Assembly: GCA_900771425.1 (NCBI GenBank)
Contig: CAAGNV010000054.1
Location: forward strand, 1 to 32,065
Source: Bacteroidaceae bacterium
GTDB taxonomy: Bacteria > Bacteroidota > Bacteroidia > Bacteroidales > Bacteroidaceae
DNA: 32,065 nucleotides
Direction: 5' to 3'
Under the pieces are notes generated by a model. That model made no database searches. It was not told the DNA's origin and saw only the letters and a program-made list of their open reading frames with translations. Made by a program: the position numbers and the translations under genes. Positions 7,526-15,116 of the stretch are shown piece after piece; the stretch's first letter is position 1; each line of letters begins with the position of its first letter.

Positions 7526-8686
7526 ATGGCAGAAACCAACTTCATAGACTACGTCAAGATATATTGTCGTTCAGGCAAGGGCGGCCGCGGCTCCTGCCAC
7601 ATGCACCGTGCCAAGTACATGCCAAAAGGCGGTCCCGACGGCGGAAACGGCGGAAACGGCGGAAGCGTCATCCTGCGCGGCAACCGCAACTACTGGACAC
7701 TGCTCCACCTACGCTATGACCGACACGCATTTGCCGAGCACGGAGGCAACGGTTCAAAGTCGAAAAGCACCGGAAAACAAGGTTCAGACAAGATTATCGA
7801 AGTGCCACTCGGCACCGTAGCCTATAATGCAGAAACCGGACAATACCTGTGCGACGTGACCGACGACGGTCAGGAAGTCGTGCTCCTGAAAGGCGGTCGG
7901 GGCGGACTCGGCAACTTCAACTTCGCCACACCCACCAATCAGGCACCACGCTACGCACAGCCAGGCGAGCCGATGCAGGAGATGATGGTTATACTCGAAC
8001 TGAAACTCCTTGCCGACGTCGGCCTCGTAGGATTCCCTAATGCAGGCAAGTCAACCCTCGTGAGCGCACTGTCGTCAGCCAAGCCAAAGATTGCCAACTA
8101 CCCATTCACCACACTCGAACCCTCACTCGGCATCGTTCCATACCGCGACAACCGCTCGTTCGTCATGGCCGACATACCGGGCATCATCGAAGGCGCAAGC
8201 CAGGGCAAGGGACTGGGACTCCGATTCCTACGGCACATCGAGCGCAACTCCCTGCTGCTCTTCATGGTACCAGGCGATACCGACGACATCAAGCGCGAGT
8301 ACGAGATACTGCTCAACGAGCTCACCACCTTCAACCCCGAGTTGCTCGACAAGGGGCGCGTGCTGGCAGTGACCAAGAGCGACCTGCTCGACGACGAACT
8401 TATCGACATGCTCCGCTCTACCCTACCCGACGGAGTTCCCGTGGCATTCATATCAGCCGTTACCGGCAAAGGCCTGAATGAGCTGAAAGACCTATTGTGG
8501 ACAGAAATGAACAGCGAAAGCAACAAGATTGCAGCAATACAGACACAAGAAAGCATAGTACACCACTCAAAAGACTTTAACCGCATGCAAGAAGAATACG
8601 ATGACTTTGACGACTTCGACTTCATCCCAGCCGATTCCGATGAAGAAATCGAAGACCTCGAAGATTTTGAATACGAAGACGAATAA
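7526..8686 (+). CDS. obgE: Obg-family GTPase (CgtA)
   Basis: This 386-residue GTPase is involved in late 50S ribosomal subunit assembly and stress responses. The glycine-rich Obg fold fills residues 1-158 (GGRGSCHMHRAKYMPKGGPDGGNGG and later KGGRGGLGNFNF). The G domain follows: G1 GFPNAGKST near 167-175, the switch segment TTLEPSLG near 192, G3 DIPGIIEGA near 212-220, G4 TKSD near 283 and G5 SAVTGKGL near 308. The usual C-terminal domain is replaced by a short, very acidic tail (DDFDDFDFIPADSDEE and onward), common in Bacteroidetes. The stop is followed after three bases by the next gene, so the two are probably co-transcribed. Confidence 0.96.
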   Translation: MAETNFIDYVKIYCRSGKGGRGSCHMHRAKYMPKGGPDGGNGGNGGSVILRGNRNYWTLLHLRYDRHAFAEHGGNGSKSKSTGKQGSDKIIEVPLGTVAYNAETGQYLCDVTDDGQEVVLLKGGRGGLGNFNFATPTNQAPRYAQPGEPMQEMMVILELKLLADVGLVGFPNAGKSTLVSALSSAKPKIANYPFTTLEPSLGIVPYRDNRSFVMADIPGIIEGASQGKGLGLRFLRHIERNSLLLFMVPGDTDDIKREYEILLNELTTFNPELLDKGRVLAVTKSDLLDDELIDMLRSTLPDGVPVAFISAVTGKGLNELKDLLWTEMNSESNKIAAIQTQESIVHHSKDFNRMQEEYDDFDDFDFIPADSDEEIEDLEDFEYEDE

Positions 8687-8689
8687 TCT

Positions 8690-9565
8690 ATGAGACAGAC
8701 CATCATTGCAATTATCGCGCTCCTGGCAGCCACCCTTTCAGTCAATGCACAGACTGAGAAAAACTACATCTTCCGCGTATCACCCGGAGAAGTAACATAC
8801 ACAGAGCCACAGGAAAAGAAAGTAACCGTAGGCAACGTGTTAGGCTCCATCGTCAAGGCAGCAGCAGGTACTGACACACAACAGCACCCAGAATTTGCAG
8901 ACAACGTGCGCAACGCCATAGCAGGAGCAATCGGAAGCGCCCGCCGACTCAGAGTCGTCGACGGAATGCTCACGGTTGACGACCTCGCTGAAGACGAAGC
9001 AGCAATGTACTACGACGGTTCAATCGGTTCAATATCATGCACATCACAAAACACGACGACGAAGGACGACAAAGGCGTGTCACACACAAAGATTGAGTAT
9101 CGAGGAACAGTAACCGCAACCATCAACCTGAAAAGCATACGCAGCGGCGAAATAATCAAGACACTCAACGTCAACAGCGGAGCCTACGACTACACATGGA
9201 TCGAGACGCCGGAAAAAGCCATCGCCAACGCTATCGCCAGAATGCAGACAAACATAACCAACGAACTGAACAGCGCATACCCACTATACGCAAGCATCGT
9301 CGAAGGCAACACAGCAAAGAAAGACAAGCAGAAGGAAGTATATATCGACCTCGGCATGCTCGACGGCGCATTCAAGGGAATGACATTTAACGTATATTCA
9401 GTCTTCACCGTAGCAGGAAAAGAAGCCAAGAAGGAAATCGGCAGACTGCGAATCACCGAAGTCATGGGCGACGACATCAGCCTGTGTAAAGTCACAAAAG
9501 GCGGAGCCGACATCAAGAAAAACATCGACGAAGGCAAGACACTCCTCATCAAGAGTACCAACTGA
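8690..9565 (+). CDS. Secreted protein of unknown function with a FlgT-C-like C-terminal domain
   Basis: The 291-residue product has a signal peptide (MRQTIIAIIALLAATLSVNAQ, cleaved after about residue 21) and no lipobox or further membrane segment, so it is predicted periplasmic or secreted. The middle part (about 50-195) alternates strands and helices and reads like a CsgG-type nucleotide-free fold: DNVRNAIAGAIGSARRLRVVDG, then a stretch of threonine-rich strands, then AIANAIARMQTNITNEL. The C-terminal part (about 217-289: VYIDLGMLDGAFKGMTFNVY, then EIGRLRITEVMGDDISLCKV) resembles the small barrel at the C-terminus of FlgT-like proteins. These are inferences from pattern, not a search. It starts three bases after obgE and is followed by an intrinsic terminator. 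Confidence 0.75.
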   Translation: MRQTIIAIIALLAATLSVNAQTEKNYIFRVSPGEVTYTEPQEKKVTVGNVLGSIVKAAAGTDTQQHPEFADNVRNAIAGAIGSARRLRVVDGMLTVDDLAEDEAAMYYDGSIGSISCTSQNTTTKDDKGVSHTKIEYRGTVTATINLKSIRSGEIIKTLNVNSGAYDYTWIETPEKAIANAIARMQTNITNELNSAYPLYASIVEGNTAKKDKQKEVYIDLGMLDGAFKGMTFNVYSVFTVAGKEAKKEIGRLRITEVMGDDISLCKVTKGGADIKKNIDEGKTLLIKSTN

Positions 9566-9591
9566 AGCAGCAAATAAATTAAACGACATTA

Positions 9592-9640
9592 AAACAGCGG
9601 AACAGGGCAAATATTACAAAAGTCCTATTCCGCCGTTTTT
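9592..9640 (+). terminator. Intrinsic terminator after the obgE operon
   Basis: An arm starting AAACAGCGGAACAGGG pairs with a right arm ending CCTATTCCGCCGTTT, with two mismatches over about 15 pairs, and runs into TTTTT. This is a classical plus-strand terminator directly downstream of the secreted-protein gene. Confidence 0.8.
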
Positions 9641-9736
9641 CGTATAGACCTACAGACACGCAAAAAACCGAAAAGAAACAGGCGAAAACGCGCAATCATA
9701 AGTCCCTGACAATCATCACGCATAAGTATAGGCATA

Positions 9737-9842
9737 AACGCAGCCAAATCTTCGGGCAATAAGATTTGGTTCTTCGGCCGATAAGATTTGGTTCTTCGAG
9801 CGATAAGATTTGGTTCTTCCGACCCGAAGATTTGGCTGCGTT
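9737..9842. repeat. 22-nt tandem repeat cluster enclosed by a 20-bp perfect inverted repeat (cluster 1)
   Basis: Three 22-nt units stand head to tail (9757-9778, 9779-9800, 9801-9822) with the shared core ATAAGATTTGGTTCTTC, and a diverged fourth follows. Outer arms 9737-9756 and 9823-9842 are perfect inverted repeats of 20 bases, and they contain pieces of the unit (AAATCTTCGGG and its complement). Because every unit carries AAGATTTGG, the left arm can pair with any of several copies. Sequences are contiguous with no spacers, so this is not CRISPR. The same unit recurs, on the other strand, at 26464-26598. Confidence 0.85.
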
Positions 9843-10030
9843 GCCCCATAGACCCAATGCCTACCCCACGAATATGAAAATAGTCCTATCATCAGACCTG
9901 CATCCCGTGTTTTCAGTCAACACTGCAAACCACATCACATCGTGCACCCTGACAGAAGCAATTTTTGTTTGTTTTATGAGACATTACCATGTTATGCACC
10001 ATAAAGTTACGAAAAAACATATTTTGTGAG

Positions 10031-10059
10031 TTGTAATTCGCATTTATTACTTATCTTTG
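10031..10059 (+). promoter_or_regulatory. Promoter for the nucleoside phosphorylase-mltG pair
   Basis: TTG at 10031-10033 is followed after 18 bases by the -7 box TATCTTTG (10052-10059) and C, close to the Bacteroidetes -33/-7 arrangement. Transcription would begin near 10066, about 40 bases before the ATG at 10107. Confidence 0.6.
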
Positions 10060-10106
10060 CAGACACATTGAATATAAACGTATAAACCATAAATGAGAAC
10101 AAGAAC

Positions 10107-10988
10107 ATGAAAAAGACATTTCCAGAATCAGAACTGATTATCAATCCTGATGGCAGTTCGTTCCACCTGCACATACGCCCCGATCAATTGGCAGACAAAG
10201 TAGTGATGTGTGGTGACCCTGAGCGCGTATCGACCATAGCCAACCACTTCGACACGAAGGAATTTGACCTCCAGAGCCGTGAGTTCCATACCATCACCGG
10301 CACTTACAAGGGTAAGCGCATCACGGCAATCAGCCACGGCATCGGATGCGACAACATCGACATCGTCGTGAATGAGCTCGACGCCCTCAAGAACATCGAC
10401 TTCGAAACACGTACGGAGAAGGACCAACTGACCAGCATGGAGATGGTACGCATCGGCACGTGCGGCGGCTTGCAGGAAAACACGCCGACAGGTACGTTCA
10501 TCTGCTCGGAGAAGTGCATAGGCATCGAAGGCCTCATCAACTACTATGCCAACCGCGACAAGATATGCGACCTCGACTTCGAGAAGGCGTTTACCGACCA
10601 CCTCGGATGGGACTACCACAACCTGCCTTCGCCATACGTAGTAAACAACAGCAAGGAACTCCTCGACCGCATCTACACTCCTGAGTGCGGCATGGTCAAG
10701 GGCGTAACCATCTCGTGCGGAGGATTCTACGGACCTCAGGGACGCGAACTGCGCATTCCGCTTTCTGACCCAGAGCGCAACGAGAAGATTTGTTCGTTCG
10801 AGTGGAACGGCTACCGCATCACCAACTTCGAGATGGAGTCGGCAGCACTCGCAGGTCTGTCTGCACACCTCGGCCACCGTGCCCTTACCGTATGCATGGT
10901 CATTGCCAACCGCATTGCCCACGAAGCAAATACTGGCTACAAGAATCAGATTGACGACCTAATCAAGATTGTACTCGATAAGATTTAA
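10107..10988 (+). CDS. udp: Nucleoside phosphorylase, uridine phosphorylase-like
   Basis: This 293-residue protein is a PNP/UDP-family phosphorylase that cleaves nucleosides with phosphate to base and ribose 1-phosphate. VMCGDPERVSTIANHF near residue 33 is the phosphate-contacting GDPxR loop. RIGTCGGLQENTPTG near 114-128 is the family GT(C/T)G motif, and GFYGPQGREL near 206 and NFEMESAALAGL near 237-248 are the base- and ribose-binding segments. The combination of YGPQGR and EMESA favours uridine over purine substrates, but this is a family-level inference. mltG follows after 14 bases, so the two genes probably form one transcript although their functions are unrelated. Confidence 0.88.
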   Translation: MKKTFPESELIINPDGSSFHLHIRPDQLADKVVMCGDPERVSTIANHFDTKEFDLQSREFHTITGTYKGKRITAISHGIGCDNIDIVVNELDALKNIDFETRTEKDQLTSMEMVRIGTCGGLQENTPTGTFICSEKCIGIEGLINYYANRDKICDLDFEKAFTDHLGWDYHNLPSPYVVNNSKELLDRIYTPECGMVKGVTISCGGFYGPQGRELRIPLSDPERNEKICSFEWNGYRITNFEMESAALAGLSAHLGHRALTVCMVIANRIAHEANTGYKNQIDDLIKIVLDKI

Positions 10989-11002
10989 GGGAAAAGTACA
11001 TA

Positions 11003-12016
11003 ATGAAGAAAATCATAATTATCGGACTGGCAGTAATAATACTTGTGGGTATTGGTATTGCCTATAGTATGTTTTTGTCTGGTATCGGCATCGACGAAAA
11101 GCAATACATCTACGTTGACCGCGACGACAACATAGACTCGGTCACAAGCAAGCTCGATGCCACGGGAGCCGACTACTCAAGGACAGGCTTCAGCATCCTC
11201 GCCAAATACCTGAAATACGACGGACACGTGCGTATAGGTCGATACGAAGTAAGCAACGACATCAGCACCCTCCAACTTGTCAGAGACTTGCGCAATCACA
11301 ACTCCGTACCTATCAACGTAGTAGTTCCGTCAGTCCGCACCGTAAGGGAGATGGCAAGCAGGCTTGGCAGTCAACTGATGATTGACTCGGCCGAGATTGC
11401 CGATTACCTTTATTCCGACACTACCCTACAGAACCTCGGACTAAACGAAGAGACGCTGCCGTCGCTCTTCATTCCCAACACATACGAAATCTATTGGGAG
11501 ACATCGGCTGAAGCTCTGACCGCACGAATGAAACGTGAGCATGACGCATTCTGGGACGGCAGCCGTAGCGACAAGGCAAGGGGAATCGGTCTCACACCAA
11601 CCGAGGTTCACACGCTCGCAAGCATCGTTGACAGCGAGACAGCCAACAACGGCGAGAAGCCACGTGTAGCGGGGTTATACATCAACCGCCTCAAGAAGAA
11701 CATGCTGCTGCAGAGCGACCCTACTGTCATCTTTGCAGTCGGCGACTTCAGCATACGTCGCGTGCTCAACCAGCACCTTGCCGTCGAATCACCTTACAAC
11801 ACATACAAGGTACAGGGACTTCCTCCAGGCCCTATCCGCATACCGTCAGTAGCCGGCATCGATGCCGTACTCAACTACGAGCACCACGACTACCTCTACA
11901 TGTGTGCCAAGGAAGACTTCTCCGGCACCCACAACTTCGCCACAAACATCCAAGAGCATTATGCCAATGCCCGCCGCTATACAGCAGCACTCAATGCAAG
12001 AGGTATAAAGAAGTGA
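11003..12016 (+). CDS. mltG: Endolytic murein transglycosylase MltG (YceG-like)
   Basis: This 337-residue inner-membrane lytic transglycosylase cleaves nascent glycan strands and is thought to set their length. A single membrane anchor spans about residues 3-25 and the rest faces the periplasm. A LysM-like region leads into the YceG domain: PSLFIPNTYEIYW near 153-165, then TLASIVDSETANNGEKP at 204-220, where Glu212 is the likely catalytic acid, then VAGLYINRLKKNMLLQSDPTVIFA near 222-245 and the conserved SPYNTYKVQGLPPGPI near 264-279. Length and motif order match the family. The IVEKE motif common in proteobacteria reads IVDSE here, keeping the second glutamate. Confidence 0.93.
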   Translation: MKKIIIIGLAVIILVGIGIAYSMFLSGIGIDEKQYIYVDRDDNIDSVTSKLDATGADYSRTGFSILAKYLKYDGHVRIGRYEVSNDISTLQLVRDLRNHNSVPINVVVPSVRTVREMASRLGSQLMIDSAEIADYLYSDTTLQNLGLNEETLPSLFIPNTYEIYWETSAEALTARMKREHDAFWDGSRSDKARGIGLTPTEVHTLASIVDSETANNGEKPRVAGLYINRLKKNMLLQSDPTVIFAVGDFSIRRVLNQHLAVESPYNTYKVQGLPPGPIRIPSVAGIDAVLNYEHHDYLYMCAKEDFSGTHNFATNIQEHYANARRYTAALNARGIKK

Positions 12017-12036
12017 CGAAGAAACACATGTTCAAG

Positions 12037-12150
12037 GCAGAAGCAGTGTCCCTTCAGCCCCGAAGCAGTGTATCTTCGGGGCTGAAGTGCCATATGTTCG
12101 GACACAAAAACCCACTGCTTCGGAAGCGAACATCCACTGCATCTTCGAAG
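12037..12150. repeat. Degenerate 22-nt periodic repeat cluster around a perfect 14-bp hairpin (cluster 3)
   Basis: In the mltG-helicase gap, TTC words fall at 12053, 12075, 12097 and 12119 and GAAG words at 12040, 12062 and 12084, each exactly 22 bases apart, and each AAG lies 12 bases before its TTC. The arms 12052-12065 and 12074-12087 form a perfect 14-bp stem with an 8-base loop. GAAGCAGTG at 12040 and 12062 is matched by its complement CACTGCTTC at 12113-12121, so alternative longer stems are possible. The period and register equal those of the clusters at 9737 and 26464, although the sequence is diverged. Confidence 0.6.
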
Positions 12151-12230
12151 TTATTATGTACAAAGACAATACTCATTTCAGGAAGCAATGTACCAATCAC
12201 AAAACAAAGTAAAATCAAGCAATATTTACC

Positions 12231-14972
12231 ATGGCGCAAGAATCGAGCAAAGCAAATTATAGCAAAGCAAATGTAAAAGGCAAATCAGCCAAAACACAAT
12301 CAGCCAAGACAAAGGGCAAAAAGAAGAGGGCGGCAGTCGTCACTCCCAAGCTTACAAACATACAGAAGCCCGTAGGCATGACGCTCGTAGAGTGGCAGGT
12401 GGCATTGCGAAAGCAACAAGCGACAAAAGACCCGCTCGCAATCAGCCAAATCGACGAAAAGTTTTGTCCAGGTGAATATCAAGTGAAGAATGTATCGACA
12501 CGCAGCACCTACAAAGTCGTGTATCGAGGCGAGTCAAGCGAGTGGAATTATTGCTCATGTCTTGACTTCAAGACTTCACTATTAGGTACTTGCAAGCATC
12601 TTGAAGCCGTCAAGCTGTGGTTGAGAGACAAGAGGAAGAAAGTCCATTCGGATGTACCGTGCTACAGTTCCGTCTATGTGGACTACAAGGACCATAGATG
12701 TGTAAAGATACGCATTGGCGAAGAAAATGCAGAAATCATGAACAGACTGGCTGCTGATTACTTTGATGGAAATCATGCACTGCGCGAAGACGCATATTCA
12801 AGGTTCGATGTGTTTCTGCAGGCAGCAAAGGCCATCGACGCAAACTTCCGTTGCTACGACGACGCACTGGACCTTATCATCGAAAAGCGTGAGGCAGAGC
12901 ACCGCAAGTTACTCGTTGACGAAAAATATACGGATGCCGTCCTCGACAGCATGCTGACCGTACACCTCTATCCTTACCAGAAAGAAGGCATACGCTTTGC
13001 CGTCAAGGCAGGAAAGGCAATCATCGCCGATGAAATGGGATTGGGAAAAACCATTCAAGCCATTACCTCCGCCGAAATATATCGCAGGGAAGGCATGGCA
13101 GACAGCATACTCGTGGTGTGTCCTACGTCGTTGAAATACCAATGGAAAAAGGAAATAGAGAAGTTTACAGGCGGCGACACCGTATGCTATGACGACGCTG
13201 AAGAAGAAAACGGCAATACATCGTGTCCGAAAGTCATTGTCGTCGAAGGCAGCCCATTCAAGCGACGTCAGCTGTACCAGTCAAGAGCTCCATACAAGAT
13301 TGTTTCCTACCACACGATGTGTAACGACATACGCGAGATGGGCAAAATAACAACCGACGTGCTCATCATGGATGAAATACAGCGTCTGAAGAACTGGGAC
13401 ACACTCATCTCGAGGGCGGCAAGAAGAATTGAGTCACGTTATGCCGTGCTCCTCTCAGGAACACCAATGGAAAACAAACTCGAGGAACTCTATGCAAACA
13501 TGGAATTTGTTGACCAGTTCTGCCTCGGACCATACTATCAGTTCAGAAACAATCACATATTGCTTGACCCAGAGAAAGGCAGCATCGTAGGCTACAAGGA
13601 ACTCAATGCCATAGGCGAACAAATCAAGGGCAGGCTAATCCGACGGACAAAGAAAGGCGTACAACTGCAACTCCCAAAGCGCAGCGACCAATATCTGCTG
13701 GTACCGATGACAAACCGTCAGGCCGAATACCATTCAGAATTCAAGTGGGAAGTAACAAAAATACTGACAAAATACCAGAAACTCCATTACATGTCAGAGC
13801 AAGACCGCAAGCGGCTGATGCTGCTGCTTGGTCAGATGCGTATGGTAGCAGACAGCACATTCATCCTTGAGCAAAACCTCAATACGCGCTTTGACATGAA
13901 GATAGCAGAAGTGATGAACCTGCTCGACAATGTCTTTGCCAATGGCGACGAGAAGGTCGTCATCTTCAGCGAATGGGAACGAATGACCCGACTTGTGGCC
14001 ATAGAACTGGAGAAACGCGGCATACGTTACGAATACCTCAACGGCAGGATTCCAGCCAAACAGCGCGGACAACTCGTCGAATACTTTAACACATTGCCCG
14101 AAAGCCGCGTGTTTATCTCGACCGATGCCGGTTCGACAGGCTTGAACCTGCAAGTAGCCAGCATTCTCGTAAACCTTGACCTGCCTTGGAATCCAGCCGT
14201 ACTCGAACAAAGAATAGCACGCATATTCCGCCTCGGACAGGAGAAGCCAGTACAGATACTGAACCTCGTGTCGAAAGACTCCATCGAAGAAGGAATGATT
14301 GCCAAACTACGATTCAAGACCTCCATGTTTGAAGGAGTGCTCGACGGTGGCGCAGACACGGTATTCATCAGCGAAGACAAGTTCAAGAAATTCATGGAAG
14401 ACATCTCATGTGTAATCAATGAGACACCTGAGCCTCCTGTCGTAGAATATATCGACGATGTGACGGAAGAAACACCCGGCGTTGAATCGGCTGACGACAA
14501 AGACCACGTCCAAGAGCAGGCTGTCCAAAAAGACGCAAGTCAAAAGCCGGCAGCAAACGAACCCGCACCAAACGACGGGGCGACATCCGGCACACATCAT
14601 GATGACCACAATGAGAGAAAGGAAGGCAAAACGAACGGAACGCCCGAGCGCACTCTTTTTGATGAATACAACGAGACAGAAGACGAAACCAATACAAATG
14701 TTCACAAGCATGAATCTGATGCCAACAACGTGCCAGAACAACCATCACCCCATACCGAGGCATCACCGACAGAACCACAGCAACTCATCAGTCAAGGCAT
14801 CTCGTTCCTCAGTGGATTGGCTGCAGCATTGAAGTCACCTGAATCAACCAAACAACTCGTTGACAGCATCGTAGAAGTAGATAAGGAGACAGGACAAGCC
14901 AACATCAAAATACCAGTGGCCAACAAAGATACAGTACTGCAAATGCTCTCGTTGCTCGGCAAACTATTCTGA
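12231..14972 (+). CDS. SWIM zinc-finger SNF2-family helicase/translocase
   Basis: This 913-residue ATP-dependent DNA translocase belongs to the SNF2 family. A lysine-rich N-terminus (residues 7-40) is followed by a SWIM-type zinc motif (C108, C110, C121, H123). The first helicase lobe has Walker A DEMGLGKT at 267-274 and a DEIQ box at 381-384, plus LLSGTPMEN near 407. The second lobe has VVIFSEWERM near 576, STDAGSTGLNLQ near 630-641 and motif VI QRIARIFRLGQ at 660-670. Residues about 735-850 are a hydrophilic, probably disordered linker rich in D, E, H and N, and a short hydrophobic tail (ISFLSGLAAALKS and onward) ends the protein. It probably remodels protein-DNA or polymerase complexes, but the partner is unknown. 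It stands alone, ending at a bidirectional terminator. Confidence 0.92.
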   Translation: MAQESSKANYSKANVKGKSAKTQSAKTKGKKKRAAVVTPKLTNIQKPVGMTLVEWQVALRKQQATKDPLAISQIDEKFCPGEYQVKNVSTRSTYKVVYRGESSEWNYCSCLDFKTSLLGTCKHLEAVKLWLRDKRKKVHSDVPCYSSVYVDYKDHRCVKIRIGEENAEIMNRLAADYFDGNHALREDAYSRFDVFLQAAKAIDANFRCYDDALDLIIEKREAEHRKLLVDEKYTDAVLDSMLTVHLYPYQKEGIRFAVKAGKAIIADEMGLGKTIQAITSAEIYRREGMADSILVVCPTSLKYQWKKEIEKFTGGDTVCYDDAEEENGNTSCPKVIVVEGSPFKRRQLYQSRAPYKIVSYHTMCNDIREMGKITTDVLIMDEIQRLKNWDTLISRAARRIESRYAVLLSGTPMENKLEELYANMEFVDQFCLGPYYQFRNNHILLDPEKGSIVGYKELNAIGEQIKGRLIRRTKKGVQLQLPKRSDQYLLVPMTNRQAEYHSEFKWEVTKILTKYQKLHYMSEQDRKRLMLLLGQMRMVADSTFILEQNLNTRFDMKIAEVMNLLDNVFANGDEKVVIFSEWERMTRLVAIELEKRGIRYEYLNGRIPAKQRGQLVEYFNTLPESRVFISTDAGSTGLNLQVASILVNLDLPWNPAVLEQRIARIFRLGQEKPVQILNLVSKDSIEEGMIAKLRFKTSMFEGVLDGGADTVFISEDKFKKFMEDISCVINETPEPPVVEYIDDVTEETPGVESADDKDHVQEQAVQKDASQKPAANEPAPNDGATSGTHHDDHNERKEGKTNGTPERTLFDEYNETEDETNTNVHKHESDANNVPEQPSPHTEASPTEPQQLISQGISFLSGLAAALKSPESTKQLVDSIVEVDKETGQANIKIPVANKDTVLQMLSLLGKLF

Positions 14973-15053
14973 TTACTCTCGCGGCCAATCATTCAGGGTC
15001 ATAATAGGCATATACTTGTGTCCTTAAAGCGATGTACATGCCTTCCGAACCAA

Positions 15054-15089
15054 AAATCCGTGCAATGCTAAAATGCATTGCACGGATTT
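15054..15089. terminator. Bidirectional terminator between the helicase and transketolase genes
   Basis: AAATCCGTGCAATGC (15054-15068) pairs perfectly with 15075-15089, a 15-bp stem with a six-base loop. A-rich sequence on the left and T-rich on the right suit termination of both convergent transcripts. Confidence 0.8.
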
Positions 15090-15116
15090 ACTATTTATTG
15101 AAGTTAAAGTAATCTA

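Larger units (their letters stand above)
9566..10106. other. Long intergenic region with terminator, 22-nt repeat cluster and promoter
   Basis: This 541-base gap holds an intrinsic terminator (9592-9640), a hairpin-bounded 22-nt repeat cluster (9737-9842) and a promoter for the next gene (10031-10059). Short open frames crossing the repeats on both strands look like by-products of the repeat. Nothing else was recognised between 9641 and 9736 or between 9843 and 10030. Confidence 0.7.

Noticed and set aside
9625..9849. Small minus-strand gene across repeat cluster 1
   Set aside because: Same reason: it crosses the terminator and the repeats and has no independent support.
10128..10922. Long minus-strand open frame (264 codons)
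   Set aside because: Complete antisense overlap with the nucleoside phosphorylase gene; composition is that of a shadow frame.
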